32,000 bases of DNA from Paracoccaceae bacterium (GTDB lineage Bacteria; Pseudomonadota; Alphaproteobacteria; Rhodobacterales; Rhodobacteraceae): the NCBI GenBank assembly GCA_009842205.1, contig VYFX01000036.1:1-32000 (forward strand), written 5' to 3'. A program made the position numbers and the translations under genes. Each line of letters starts with the position of its first letter. Positions within the stretch are counted from its first letter, which is position 1. Below, piece after piece: positions 1 through 8,022 of the stretch. The notes under the pieces are model-generated. The model saw only the letters and a program-made list of their open reading frames with translations, had not been told where the DNA came from and made no database searches.

Positions 1-515
1 GAATAATGCCCCTTTTGGGTCAATCCATTGGCATTTTTGAAGTGGGTATTTTTCATGCCCATTTGTTTTGCCGTGTTGTTCATTCGTCTGGTGAATGCTT
101 CCAGACTACCCTCAATGGCTTCAGCAAGGGCTGTTGAAGCATCATTGGCTGATCTTACGGCAGCTCCCCTGATCAGGTATCTCAACCGAACGCTTGATCC
201 GGCTCGCAGGTAAAGTTTTGACGGAGGTTCAGCTGCAGCCCGCTTGGAAATCTTGACCCGTGTATCCAAGGAAATTTCACCATTCTCAACTGCCTCGAAT
301 ACAACGTAGAGGGTCATCATTTTAGTCAAGGATGCAGGATGAAGTATCCTGTCAGCGCTTCTTGAATGCAGTATTTCTCCATTCCTTGCGTCCATTACAA
401 CCGCAGCATATGGCGCTGCCTTGACTTCGCCATGAATCGAAAAGGCAATTATAAACGCTGCCAAAGCAGTTATAAATTTTGCGCAGAATTCTGATGTAAC
501 GATTTTAGTAATCAC
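1..515 (-). CDS. D-alanyl-D-alanine carboxypeptidase (S11 family), C-terminus outside window
   Basis: This is a penicillin-binding serine DD-carboxypeptidase that trims pentapeptide stems of peptidoglycan in the periplasm. The gene runs off the left edge, so only about 171 N-terminal residues are visible. The reading starts at a GTG (513-515), 13 codons after an in-frame stop. It begins with a signal peptide (hydrophobic ITALAAFIIAFSI, then a likely cleavage near VKAAPYA). The mature part shows the active-site SxxK motif as PASLTK and the SxN motif as RSANDAS, followed by the typical MGMKNTHFKNANGL stretch. The third motif (KTG) would lie outside the window. The family call is secure; which paralogue (dacA, dacC or dacF type) cannot be decided. 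It is on the same strand as the HAD hydrolase upstream, 100 bp away. Confidence 0.93.
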   Translation of the reverse strand, partial: MITKIVTSEFCAKFITALAAFIIAFSIHGEVKAAPYAAVVMDARNGEILHSRSADRILHPASLTKMMTLYVVFEAVENGEISLDTRVKISKRAAAEPPSKLYLRAGSSVRLRYLIRGAAVRSANDASTALAEAIEGSLEAFTRRMNNTAKQMGMKNTHFKNANGLTQKGHY

Positions 516-615
516 TTGTCTGTACTTAATTTCAATGCCACAATATTGATTTTATTTTGTGACCAACAATTCCAACGGTTTCTATATCATTTAACTTTGT
601 AATCTTCAAGACTAT

Positions 616-1317
616 TCAAGCAGAATTTATTTTTAACAATACATTTTTTAGTTGTATCAATTCCGAGATTTCAAAATACCTGTTTGAATCCATCGGTTTA
701 CTAGCTTCATTTTCGTATTCCCAGTTTGGCTCATTGGACACCAGGACTCCCCAACAACCCAACTTCATGGATGGAAGAATATCTGAGCGAATGGAATTGC
801 CAACCATAACACAAGAGGAACAATCTATTTCGTACCGATCAAAAATCGATCTGTAATTTTCGGGTGTTTTCTTGCTGACTATTTCAATTTGATCAAACAG
901 ATTGCCCAGACCTGACTGTGCTATTTTCCTTTCCTGATCGAATAAATCTCCCATTGTAATCATTATCAGGGTATAGTCGTTGCTTAATTTTTCGATTAAA
1001 TTCCTGACTCCGGGATAAAGTACCAGGGGATATCTTTGCAGTTCCCTGCCCAAATCAAGAATTTGTGAAATTATTCTGGTTGGTACCCTTCCCTGAGTAA
1101 CTTCAATGGCGGTTTCAATCATGGAAAGGGTAAAACTCTTCACTCCAAAACCATGGTAAGCAATGTTTTTCTTTTCGACCTTGAGTAAATGTGCACTCAG
1201 GTCAGAAGAGGTGGAATACTCTTCCAACAGGCTTTTGAAGGTATCTTCAGTTGTATTGAAATGTTTGTTGTTTGACCAAAGAGTATCATCTGCATCAAAA
1301 GCTATTGTCGAAATCAT
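616..1317 (-). CDS. HAD-superfamily hydrolase
   Basis: A 233-residue haloacid-dehalogenase-fold phosphohydrolase, probably cytosolic. Motif I is FDADDTLW, giving nucleophile Asp8 and acid/base Asp10. Motif II is Thr121 in MITMGD. The motif III lysine is Lys149 or Lys150. Motif IV is GNSIRSD, with Asp179 as the likely Mg ligand. A helical cap lies between motifs I and II, as in the YjjG/phosphoglycolate phosphatase-like group. The substrate cannot be inferred. It is transcribed divergently from clpS with 66 bp between the starts, so the two share a promoter region. It is followed on the same strand by the DD-carboxypeptidase gene. Confidence 0.88.
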   Translation of the reverse strand: MISTIAFDADDTLWSNNKHFNTTEDTFKSLLEEYSTSSDLSAHLLKVEKKNIAYHGFGVKSFTLSMIETAIEVTQGRVPTRIISQILDLGRELQRYPLVLYPGVRNLIEKLSNDYTLIMITMGDLFDQERKIAQSGLGNLFDQIEIVSKKTPENYRSIFDRYEIDCSSCVMVGNSIRSDILPSMKLGCWGVLVSNEPNWEYENEASKPMDSNRYFEISELIQLKNVLLKINSA

Positions 1318-1383
1318 CTTTGTCTACTTGCTAATTTATGGTAATCGAATAGTTAGCGAATTGATAAAGAAAAGAGGGAAAAA

Positions 1384-1737
1384 TTGAAAGCAATTTTCCT
1401 GGTTGGATCTGCTGAAAATGAGCAATCCAATCCAAATGATGACATCACTGCTGTATTGGTTCCGGAACGTAAGGAGGAAATCGAGAAGCCTCCAATGTAC
1501 AAGGTCCTGATCTTGAATGATGATTACACGCCTATGGAATTTGTTGTTGCGGTATTACAGGCGGTTTTTACCTTTTCTCCCGAAAAGGCATTCGACCTGA
1601 TGCTAACCGTTCATAACAAGGGGGTAGGAGTAGCAGGTGTTTTCATACATGAAATTGCTGAAACCAAGGCCAATCAGGTATTGAGACTTGCACAGGAGCA
1701 TGGTCATCCGCTTATGTGTACAATCGAAAAAGAATAA
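1384..1737 (+). CDS. clpS: ATP-dependent Clp protease adaptor ClpS
   Basis: ClpS binds N-degron substrates and hands them to the ClpA chaperone of ClpAP. The 117-residue protein carries the family signature LNDDYTPMEFVV (residues 44-55, with the acidic N-end-rule pocket Asn45/Asp46/Asp47). It also has VHNKGVGVAGVFIHEIAE (His77) and the C-terminal ALA-type helix ending in HPLMCTIEKE. A poorly conserved N-terminal tail of about 35 residues precedes the core, as expected for the ClpA-engaging arm. The start is a TTG preceded by AGAGGG at 7 nt spacing; no in-frame ATG precedes the conserved core, so the TTG is well supported. The gene is convergent with the trcR-like gene, with a perfect palindrome between them. 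Confidence 0.95.
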   Translation: MKAIFLVGSAENEQSNPNDDITAVLVPERKEEIEKPPMYKVLILNDDYTPMEFVVAVLQAVFTFSPEKAFDLMLTVHNKGVGVAGVFIHEIAETKANQVLRLAQEHGHPLMCTIEKE

Positions 1738-1765
1738 AACCGGTTCAATCCCGTTATGGAATAAA

Positions 1766-1787
1766 GAATAATCAGGCCTGATTATTC
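1766..1787. terminator. 22-bp perfect palindrome between convergent clpS and trcR-like genes
   Basis: GAATAATCAGG is followed directly by its reverse complement CCTGATTATTC, 28 nt after the clpS stop and 14 nt after the stop of the opposing gene. In RNA it would form a hairpin from either strand. No long U tract follows, although the minus-strand side continues into a T-rich TTTATTCC. A bidirectional terminator is the simplest reading. Confidence 0.5.
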
Positions 1788-1801
1788 AATTATTGATAAA
1801 C

Positions 1802-2410
1802 CTAATTTGCTGGATCCAAATCCTTAAGGTTGTCCTTGATTGAACTCAGAAATTTGTCGTTGTGTGGTTGCTGTACTTCTGATTCCTTTTTTTGCTTTGC
1901 TTGGGCCTTCTGAATAGCTTCATCCAAACTCGTTTGCCTGCATAATCCAAGTGCAACCGGATCAATTGGTTGGATATTGCTGATATTCCAATGTGTCCGA
2001 TTCCTGATTGCCTCAATCGTCGTTTTTGTCGTGCCGATGAGTTTGCAAATCTGACTATCAGCTATTTCAGGGTGGTTCTTGATCAACCAGAGGATTGCTC
2101 GAGGTCGGTCCTGCCTTTTGGCAACTGGCGTATATCTGGTACCTGTCCTTTTCTTTTCATCCTTGACCATTGGAGGAATCTTCAACTGAAGTTCATAATT
2201 GGGATCCGCTTCCCCCTTCTCAATTTCAGATTTTTCGATTTGGTTGCCTGCTATGGGATCGATGCCTAAAATTCCCACTGCAACATCTTCGTTGGCAATG
2301 CCTTCAATTTCCAATAAATGCATACCGCAGAATTTCGCTATCTGGTCAAAAGTAAGCGATGTGTTATCAACCAACCATACGGCAGTTGCTCTAGCCATTA
2401 TAGGTTTCAT
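1802..2410 (-). CDS. trcR: TrcR-like cell-cycle transcriptional regulator (DUF1013)
   Basis: A 202-residue member of DUF1013, a family confined to Alphaproteobacteria and named TrcR (cell-cycle transcriptional regulator) in some annotations. Recognisable blocks are ATAVWLVDNTSLTFDQIAKF near the N-terminus, RYTPVAKRQDRP at about 92-103, and a helix-turn-helix-like segment DSQICKLIGTTKTTIEAIR followed by NRTHWN. The C-terminal ~40 residues are charged and low-complexity (QKAQAKQKKESEVQQ), which is common in this family. The start ATG is close to a second ATG (MKPIMARA), so it could lie 4 codons further in. The family match is strong; the molecular role here is taken from the family and not visible in the sequence. 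Confidence 0.9.
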   Translation of the reverse strand: MKPIMARATAVWLVDNTSLTFDQIAKFCGMHLLEIEGIANEDVAVGILGIDPIAGNQIEKSEIEKGEADPNYELQLKIPPMVKDEKKRTGTRYTPVAKRQDRPRAILWLIKNHPEIADSQICKLIGTTKTTIEAIRNRTHWNISNIQPIDPVALGLCRQTSLDEAIQKAQAKQKKESEVQQPHNDKFLSSIKDNLKDLDPAN

Positions 2411-2519
2411 TACATTTCCATTAATTCAACAGTCCAGAACTACAAGCCAAGGGCCCACTACTCTTTGATTCTGGAGCTGGCAATTTATCAAAATAGTAGG
2501 TTCATACTTATTTACTTAT

Positions 2520-3509
2520 TTAGATTTCCAATATTATTTTTCCAATATGTTTGGAGGATTCCATTTTCTTGTGAGCCTCAACAACCTCATCAAGTTTAAA
2601 AGTCGAATCCATAATGGGTTTTATCCGACCTGTTTCCAAGTAAGGAAATACCTTTTCCATAAGGTCTTCGGCAATTCTTGCCTTGGCCAAATCTGATTGG
2701 GGTCGAAGAGTACTGCCGGTAATGGTTAATCGCTTTACCATCAACTGGGCAAAGTTCAATTCAATTTTGGGTCCTTTCAAAAAAGCAATCTGAACCAGTC
2801 TTCCATCATCAGCCAGTATTTTTACATTTTTTGGAAGATAATTTCCTCCCACCATATCCAAAATCAGGTCAACTCCCTTTCTACCGGTAATATCCCTGAT
2901 TTCTTCAACAAAATCCTGGTTTTTGTAGTTGATGGCCAATTCAGCCCCAAGTTCTTTGCAAACCCCTGCTTTTTCAGCAGAACCCACAGTGGTGAATACT
3001 CTGGCTCCAAACAATTCAGCCAATTGAATTGCCGTGGTACCTATCCCGGAACTGCCACCATGAATCAGGATCGTTTCACCTGCCTTGAGACCTCCCCGCA
3101 TAAAAACATTGCTCCAGACGGTGAAGTAGGTTTCGCAAATAGCTGCTGCAGTATTGAAATCCATACCCGCGGGTACGGGCAAGGCATGGTTCTCGTGTGT
3201 CAGCGAATATTCAGCATAACCACCTCCGGGAAGAAGTGCACATACCTCATCACCAATTTTCCATCGAGTAACTCTTTCACCAACTGCCACTATGGTTCCA
3301 GCACTTTCCAAACCAGGGAGATCGCTTGCCTCCTTTGGAGGATTATAAGAACCCGATCTCTGCAAAATATCCGGCCTGTTAACGCCGGCGCTTGCATTTT
3401 GAATCAGTATCTGATTGCCCTCCGGTGTTGGGATTTCCCTTTGGTTGAGTTTTAATACTTCAGGTCCGCCAAAACTGGAAATTTCCACCACACGCATGGA
3501 TTTTGACAT
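2520..3509 (-). CDS. NAD(P)H-quinone oxidoreductase, PIG3-like MDR family
   Basis: A 329-residue medium-chain dehydrogenase/reductase of the zinc-free quinone oxidoreductase group. An N-terminal GroES-like domain holds AGVNRPDILQRSG (41-53), typical of the PIG3/TP53I3 branch. A Rossmann nucleotide-binding motif follows as HGGSSGIGTTAIQLA (150-164), then VFTTVGSAEK, where the 2'-phosphate of NADPH is usually recognised. No structural or catalytic zinc cysteine set is present. It is expected to reduce small quinones or other electrophiles in the cytosol. It starts 5 nt after the COQ9 stop, so the two are probably co-transcribed, which hints at a link to quinone metabolism but does not prove one. 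Confidence 0.9.
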   Translation of the reverse strand: MSKSMRVVEISSFGGPEVLKLNQREIPTPEGNQILIQNASAGVNRPDILQRSGSYNPPKEASDLPGLESAGTIVAVGERVTRWKIGDEVCALLPGGGYAEYSLTHENHALPVPAGMDFNTAAAICETYFTVWSNVFMRGGLKAGETILIHGGSSGIGTTAIQLAELFGARVFTTVGSAEKAGVCKELGAELAINYKNQDFVEEIRDITGRKGVDLILDMVGGNYLPKNVKILADDGRLVQIAFLKGPKIELNFAQLMVKRLTITGSTLRPQSDLAKARIAEDLMEKVFPYLETGRIKPIMDSTFKLDEVVEAHKKMESSKHIGKIILEI

Positions 3510-3514
3510 AAATT

Positions 3515-4216
3515 TTATTCCTCATTCGGTACCCAACCCGGATACCTGCTCTTGTCAACTCCGCCTCTTATATTTCTTATCGGGAGTTTTTCAAGGGTTC
3601 TGAATAGAGGTTTGAAGATGGGATTTCCCTTTGCATGGGATTTAAACTTTTCAAATTCCATTACATCATTGATTCTGCGGTGTATAAATTCCCTCGTGTC
3701 AATGCAACCCTCACTTCGATCACCGATAAAGAACAAAAAGGTTGATGAAATTATTCCTGAAAGAATCATTCGCTTGGTGTACCAGTTATAATCTTCGGAA
3801 TCATCATCCATAAAAGTCCAAATCTTGTCTGCTGTACCCCAAACCAATTTGGTACCCGGAAGCATGTTTATGGGAAGCAAAAAGGTCGCCATAAGTTTTC
3901 TAATCAAAATTTGATGAGATTCAACAACAGTAACCCTTAACCAGATTGCTTCGGCAATTTTTTCACTATATCTCATTTCACTAAGATCAGTTTCAGCAAG
4001 AACCTCCAACATTTTCTTGTCACCGTATTCGTGGAAATAAATTGGTAAATCCGCTTCTCCCTTGGGGAAAAGTCGATAACCGGTTTCCAAATCCAGGTTG
4101 GCATCTTCCAGAGCCGACTCGAAGGTAGCCTTGCTCCAACCGTCAAAAGGCACATGTTGCAAGGCATGTTCCAGAATCTTATCCTTGATTGCCTTATCTT
4201 CCAAATTATCGCTCAT
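3515..4216 (-). CDS. COQ9-family protein (rpsU-divergently transcribed family)
   Basis: A 233-residue COQ9 homologue. In eukaryotes COQ9 is a lipid-binding partner of the COQ7 hydroxylase in ubiquinone synthesis; the alphaproteobacterial group is known as the rpsU-divergently transcribed family. That arrangement is exactly what is seen here. The N-terminal helical segment (ILEHALQHVPFDGWSKATF) has the TetR-like flavour of the family. The C-terminal half (LVWGTADKIWTFMDD, then DYNWYTKRMILSGI) is the conserved lipid-binding core. The ATG is preceded by AGGAAG at good spacing. The product probably assists ubiquinone synthesis in the membrane; ubiA lies 15 kb away in this window. Confidence 0.92.
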   Translation of the reverse strand: MSDNLEDKAIKDKILEHALQHVPFDGWSKATFESALEDANLDLETGYRLFPKGEADLPIYFHEYGDKKMLEVLAETDLSEMRYSEKIAEAIWLRVTVVESHQILIRKLMATFLLPINMLPGTKLVWGTADKIWTFMDDDSEDYNWYTKRMILSGIISSTFLFFIGDRSEGCIDTREFIHRRINDVMEFEKFKSHAKGNPIFKPLFRTLEKLPIRNIRGGVDKSRYPGWVPNEE

Positions 4217-4428
4217 TTTCTTCCTTCCATTTATTGTACTTCTTTCAAAACACCCCTATCACCACTAATCTTGCTTCCAATTAAATTGTTTTATCTACAG
4301 GTTCTTTAAAATTAATAAAATGGATTTATTTAAACATTGAAGCAAATTCCTTACCTGACTTACTGAACAATATAAGGGATAAATGCTGCATTACTATTTT
4401 TTTCTTGTTTGAAAGGTGGCTTGATTTT

Positions 4429-4635
4429 ATGCAAGTAATAGTTCGTGACAATAATGTTGAACAGGCGATTAGAGTTCTGAAAAAGAAACTTCAAAGAGAA
4501 GGTGTTTTTAGGGAGATGAAACTCCGTCAACATTATGAAAAGCCTTCCCAAAAAAAAGCACGAGAAAAATCAGAGGCGATTAGAAGATCACGTAAGTTGG
4601 CACGTAAACGAGCCATGATGGAAGGTAATCTCTAA
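4429..4635 (+). CDS. rpsU: 30S ribosomal protein S21
   Basis: A 68-residue S21 protein of the small ribosomal subunit. It begins [20 protein letters not shown] and continues through [18 protein letters not shown], then a highly basic tail ([14 protein letters not shown]). The ATG at 4429 is chosen over an in-frame TTG 24 nt upstream because S21 proteins start with MxVxV and because AAGGTGG lies about 10 nt upstream. The gene is divergent from the COQ9-family gene, with a 212-bp promoter region between them. Confidence 0.96.
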   Translation: MQVIVRDNNVEQAIRVLKKKLQREGVFREMKLRQHYEKPSQKKAREKSEAIRRSRKLARKRAMMEGNL

Positions 4636-4743
4636 ATTTTTTTCTCAATCTCTACCTCGGATTGAACAACTCACCTACTTTCCAATTACTACCCCGTGAA
4701 TAATACCGTTTGGGTTTTGTTCACTTTTTCCGATTGTCACGAA

Positions 4744-4752
4744 TTATCCACA
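4744..4752 (+). promoter_or_regulatory. perfect DnaA-box sequence TTATCCACA
   Basis: The nonamer matches the consensus DnaA box exactly, in the gap between rpsU and the decarboxylase gene, about 140 bp before the latter's start. I see no second perfect box, no AT-rich unwinding element and no origin-linked gene next to it. It may be a regulatory DnaA site or a chance match. Confidence 0.3.
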
Positions 4753-4890
4753 ATATAATTATCATCAAGTTCCTTGATTTTAATGACCCAAATGTGGAAG
4801 AATTACAGATCACCAAACTGTTTGAATTCATATCACTAACCAATTACTGTAATATGAATATGTGGATTGAGACGATTTAGGATACCAAGA

Positions 4891-6369
4891 ATGAACAAGA
4901 AAAGTATGCCTACCGCTGATGGGATAGAACCCAATTCTAGCCATAATGATTTTGGTGAACTTCAAATGTCTCCCGTTGAAATGCTCAATCTTGCTAACAG
5001 GACAGCAGAACTCTTGATTAAGAGAATCCAGAATCTGCCCTCTGAAAATGCTTGGGATGGTGACTTTAGGGGAGAACTGGAAAATCGCTTGCTTGAGGCA
5101 CCACCAGAAACTGGAACATCAGCTATGGAAGTTATAGAGCGGGCCATGAAAGACGTGCTGCCTTATGCACTTCGACTCGATCACCCCCGTAGTTTTGCTT
5201 TTGTTTCTTCTTCACCTACTTGGCCAGGTATACTGGCTGATTTTATTGCTTCAGCCTACAATCCCAACATAGCAACCTGGTTGACAGCTAGTGGTCCTTC
5301 TCAATTGGAACTGGTGGTTATTGAATGGTTCCGGAGTTGGATTGGTTATCCAGAGAGTGCAGGTGGGTTATTGGTGAGTGGAGGTTCAGCAGCAGCACTC
5401 AACGCTTTTGTTGCAGCAAGGGAAGCTGCTGGCAATCCAGAAAAACCTACCGTATACATGAGTGATCAGAGTCATAGCGCTCAGGTTCGTGCTGCCAGGA
5501 TTGTGGGCGTAAGCGCAAATTGCATTCGTAAAATTCCCGTTGACAAGAATTTTCGCCTGGATTTGAAGGAACTCGTACGATCAGTATCAGAGGATCGTGC
5601 TGCCGGGTTCAATCCAATTGCCATCTGTGCAAATGCAGGTGCTGCTGGCAATGGGGCTATTGATCCGCTTTACGAGATGTCCGAATATTGTTCGAAAGAA
5701 AATATTTGGCTTCATGTTGATGCCGCTTATGGTGGATTCGCCTTGCTAACAAAAAAAGGCAAACAACTTCTTCGTGGAATCGAAAAAGCTGATTCAATTG
5801 GTCTTGATGGCCACAAATGGCTCTTTCAGCCTTATGAAGTTGGTGGACTCATGGTTAAGGATGTACGAAATTTGGAAAATACCTTTGCAGTACATCATGA
5901 TGTTCTCCAAGATACTATTTGGGGAGCAAACCATCCCAACTTCTCGGATAAAAGTTACCAGCTCAGCCGTTCTTTCAGGGCATTGAAAGTATGGATGTCA
6001 ATTCAGACATTTGGTTTGGCTGCATTTCGTCGTGCGATTGAAAGAGGGATGGATTTTGCAGATCAATCAGAAAAATATATACAGGAAAGCAATATCCTGG
6101 AATTGCTGGCTCCCGCTTCTCTTGGGATCGTTTGCTTTCGGATCAATCCTACTGATGAGAATCTGGATGAAGATTTGATTGAAGAAATCAACAGGACGGT
6201 ATTGGCCCGGGTTTTTTGGGAGGACAATGCCATCATTTCCTCAACGCTTGTCGAAAAGAAATTTGCTTTACGGCTCTGCATAATTAATCACAACACAGCC
6301 TGGAAAGACGTACTGGAAACACTTGCTGTTATTGAACAATTTGGCAAAGAGGGATTATCCAAAGTCTAA
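4891..6369 (+). CDS. pyridoxal-phosphate-dependent group II decarboxylase (aromatic-L-amino-acid decarboxylase family)
   Basis: A 492-residue fold-type I PLP enzyme of the family that includes DOPA, tyrosine/tryptophan, histidine and glutamate decarboxylases. Motifs, numbered from the chosen ATG: LDHPRSFAF near the N-terminus; SGGSAAALNAFVAAREAA; SDQSHSAQVRAARIVG with the ring-stacking His195; NAGAAGNGAIDPL; HVDAAYGG with Asp277, which contacts the pyridine nitrogen; and DGHKW with the Schiff-base Lys309. All catalytic residues are in place. An in-frame TTG lies 24 nt upstream, but the ATG has AGGA at 8 nt spacing and is preferred. Length fits the aromatic-amino-acid branch; the substrate cannot be told. 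It stands alone, with no transporter or amine-oxidising partner nearby. Confidence 0.9.
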   Translation: MNKKSMPTADGIEPNSSHNDFGELQMSPVEMLNLANRTAELLIKRIQNLPSENAWDGDFRGELENRLLEAPPETGTSAMEVIERAMKDVLPYALRLDHPRSFAFVSSSPTWPGILADFIASAYNPNIATWLTASGPSQLELVVIEWFRSWIGYPESAGGLLVSGGSAAALNAFVAAREAAGNPEKPTVYMSDQSHSAQVRAARIVGVSANCIRKIPVDKNFRLDLKELVRSVSEDRAAGFNPIAICANAGAAGNGAIDPLYEMSEYCSKENIWLHVDAAYGGFALLTKKGKQLLRGIEKADSIGLDGHKWLFQPYEVGGLMVKDVRNLENTFAVHHDVLQDTIWGANHPNFSDKSYQLSRSFRALKVWMSIQTFGLAAFRRAIERGMDFADQSEKYIQESNILELLAPASLGIVCFRINPTDENLDEDLIEEINRTVLARVFWEDNAIISSTLVEKKFALRLCIINHNTAWKDVLETLAVIEQFGKEGLSKV

Positions 6370-6681
6370 ATGCGTGGTAGATCACTGTTAATAATGTTGG
6401 CTCATCTTCCAAAATGTTGGGAACGGTTATCTGCCTACTCACCACGACATAATTTCAGACCACCCACAACTGGGAGTAAACATCTTTTTGTGAACGTTGT
6501 CTCTGGTATCGTTTCAGTACTTCAATACTAAGGTATTGGTCGTTTCTGGAAGTAATTTTTCTACCCAAACATTAACAACATTTGTATAGACAACTCGTTT
6601 TTTTCAAAATGGATATTACCCGCTAAAAAAGACGAAAATCCTCTTTACTTTGCAGTTTGACCTCCTGGGGGACATTACTGA
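6370..6681. other. intergenic stretch with no recognised gene
   Basis: About 310 bp lie between the decarboxylase stop and the end of the small oxidase gene on the other strand. A 53-codon ATG reading frame follows the decarboxylase stop directly, but it has no ribosome binding site at usable spacing and no family features. A small hairpin (CAATAC, 4-nt loop, GTATTG) sits at 6523-6538 without a U tract. Nothing else stands out. Confidence 0.5.
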
Positions 6682-6816
6682 TCAACTGTTGAATATTGCA
6701 AGGAAGATCAGGACCAAGATTGCGATAATGATTACATTTCTTGAAAATTTTACAAAGGTGGAAAAATCCTTTTCGTTTTGCTTAACATTCATTGAACCAT
6801 GTTTATATTCCGACAC
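6682..6816 (-). CDS. aa3-type cytochrome c oxidase subunit IV
   Basis: A 44-residue protein with one membrane segment, matching the bacterial aa3 cytochrome c oxidase subunit IV family of Alphaproteobacteria (Paracoccus type). It reads MSEYKHGSMNVKQNEKDF, then STFVKFSRN, then a 19-residue hydrophobic helix (VIIIAILVLIFLAIF) ending NS. The KHGxM, 'EKxFxxFxKF' and LAxFN/LAxxNS features are the hallmarks of the family. The GTG start has AAGGAA about 8 nt upstream. A later in-frame ATG would remove the conserved HGSM segment, so GTG is preferred. The subunit packs at the edge of the oxidase in the cytoplasmic membrane. The catalytic subunits (ctaC, ctaD, ctaE) are not in the window. It is the first gene after the MBL-fold hydrolase on this strand. 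Confidence 0.85.
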   Translation of the reverse strand: MSEYKHGSMNVKQNEKDFSTFVKFSRNVIIIAILVLIFLAIFNS

Positions 6817-6971
6817 GAGGTTTTCCTTTACTTAACAAGTTGCAGGTCAATATTTCAAATTACCATTTGTTGGTTGCGCATTTATATAACCATATTTTCC
6901 TAGAACCTAACAAATTCACAATGTTTAATCAAAATATATAGCAAAAATGGATCCCAGTTCGACTGGAAAAA

Positions 6972-7997
6972 TTACTTCAATTGCCAGGTGAAATAACCTT
7001 CCTCATGATCGGTTCTGCTAATTTTTCCTTCCTTCCATAAAAAATTCAGGTGGGCATATGCCTCGGCGGTTGCCAATCCGAATTCTCTTTCGGGTATTCT
7101 TCTTCCAAATAGGATTTCAAAGCACTCGATAACAGTTCTTGGCTCGGATAAATAAGACAACAAACTATCCAGACAGATCTTATGATGATCGATGAGTTGC
7201 CCCAAACGTTCCTTGACACCCCTGAAGGGTGACTTGTGTCCAGCCAGCACAAGGGTTTCATTATTTGTTGTTTCATGAAACATCCGACAAGACTCCAACC
7301 ATTCTTTCAAAGGATTTGCTTCGGGTTCCGTGGCATAAACACCGATGTTGGGAGTAATATCTGGTAGAAACTGGTCCCCTGCCAAACACAAACTTCCATC
7401 CTCTGACCAAAAGGTTGCATGTGAGGGCGCATGGCCATGGCCAATCCTGACAATCCAGTTCCTTTCGCCTATCATAATGGTATCTCCCTCGGATATTCTG
7501 GTGTATCCCAGAGGAATTTGATGAACCACGTCTGCAAAATTAAATGGTCTGGAATTTTTCCTTTCTTCCAGTTTCTCCTTGGCCAACCCTGCATTCTGAA
7601 AGTAGGAAATGGATTCATCAGTAGGTTTTTCCTGAACATCAAGAACCAACATACGAGCCAACAACCAAGAAGTCCTGGTAGTAACTATTTCGGCATTAAA
7701 TTCTGATCTAAACCAGCCAGCCATACCCATATGATCAGGGTGATAATGAGTTACTATTACCCGGTTAACAGGTTTTGGGTCAAGGTGCTTACCAATTATA
7801 TTCTGCCAGATTTCGACCCCTCGTCTGGTATAAAACCCGGTATCGATTATTGTCCAACCATTGTCTTCTTCAAAGGCAAAAACATTTACATGGTCAAGTG
7901 CCATGGGAAGTGGCAATCTAAACCAAAGGATCCCCTCGTCAATCATGACGGGATGTTCATCCTTGGGTTTTTCGGAGTATGGGAACGCTATGGTCAT
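6972..7997 (-). CDS. metallo-beta-lactamase-fold hydrolase
   Basis: A 341-residue MBL-fold metallohydrolase, probably cytosolic. The metal-binding signature is VTHYHPDHMG (His84, His86, Asp88, His89), supported by HAPSHATF (His193), LAGDQF (Asp208) and LAGHKSPF (His254). That is a full set for a binuclear centre. After the catalytic domain, a C-terminal winged-helix-like tail (ATAEAYAHLNFLWKEGKI) resembles that of LACTB2-like hydrolases. I use the ATG at 7997 because the longer reading from 8060 would run into the end of the acyl-CoA dehydrogenase gene and adds no family sequence. The start lies 25 nt after the dehydrogenase stop, so co-expression is likely. The substrate could be a thioester or lactone, but this is only inference from context. 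Confidence 0.88.
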   Translation of the reverse strand: MTIAFPYSEKPKDEHPVMIDEGILWFRLPLPMALDHVNVFAFEEDNGWTIIDTGFYTRRGVEIWQNIIGKHLDPKPVNRVIVTHYHPDHMGMAGWFRSEFNAEIVTTRTSWLLARMLVLDVQEKPTDESISYFQNAGLAKEKLEERKNSRPFNFADVVHQIPLGYTRISEGDTIMIGERNWIVRIGHGHAPSHATFWSEDGSLCLAGDQFLPDITPNIGVYATEPEANPLKEWLESCRMFHETTNNETLVLAGHKSPFRGVKERLGQLIDHHKICLDSLLSYLSEPRTVIECFEILFGRRIPEREFGLATAEAYAHLNFLWKEGKISRTDHEEGYFTWQLK

Positions 7998-8022
7998 CAA
8001 ATTTCTTTGAAAAAAGATTGTT

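Noticed and set aside
4636-4890. Replication origin around the DnaA box
   Set aside because: Only one perfect box, no cluster, and no origin-linked gene adjacent.
6370-6531. A 53-codon ATG reading frame directly after the decarboxylase stop
   Set aside because: No ribosome binding site at usable spacing, no family features, and composition like the surrounding non-coding DNA.
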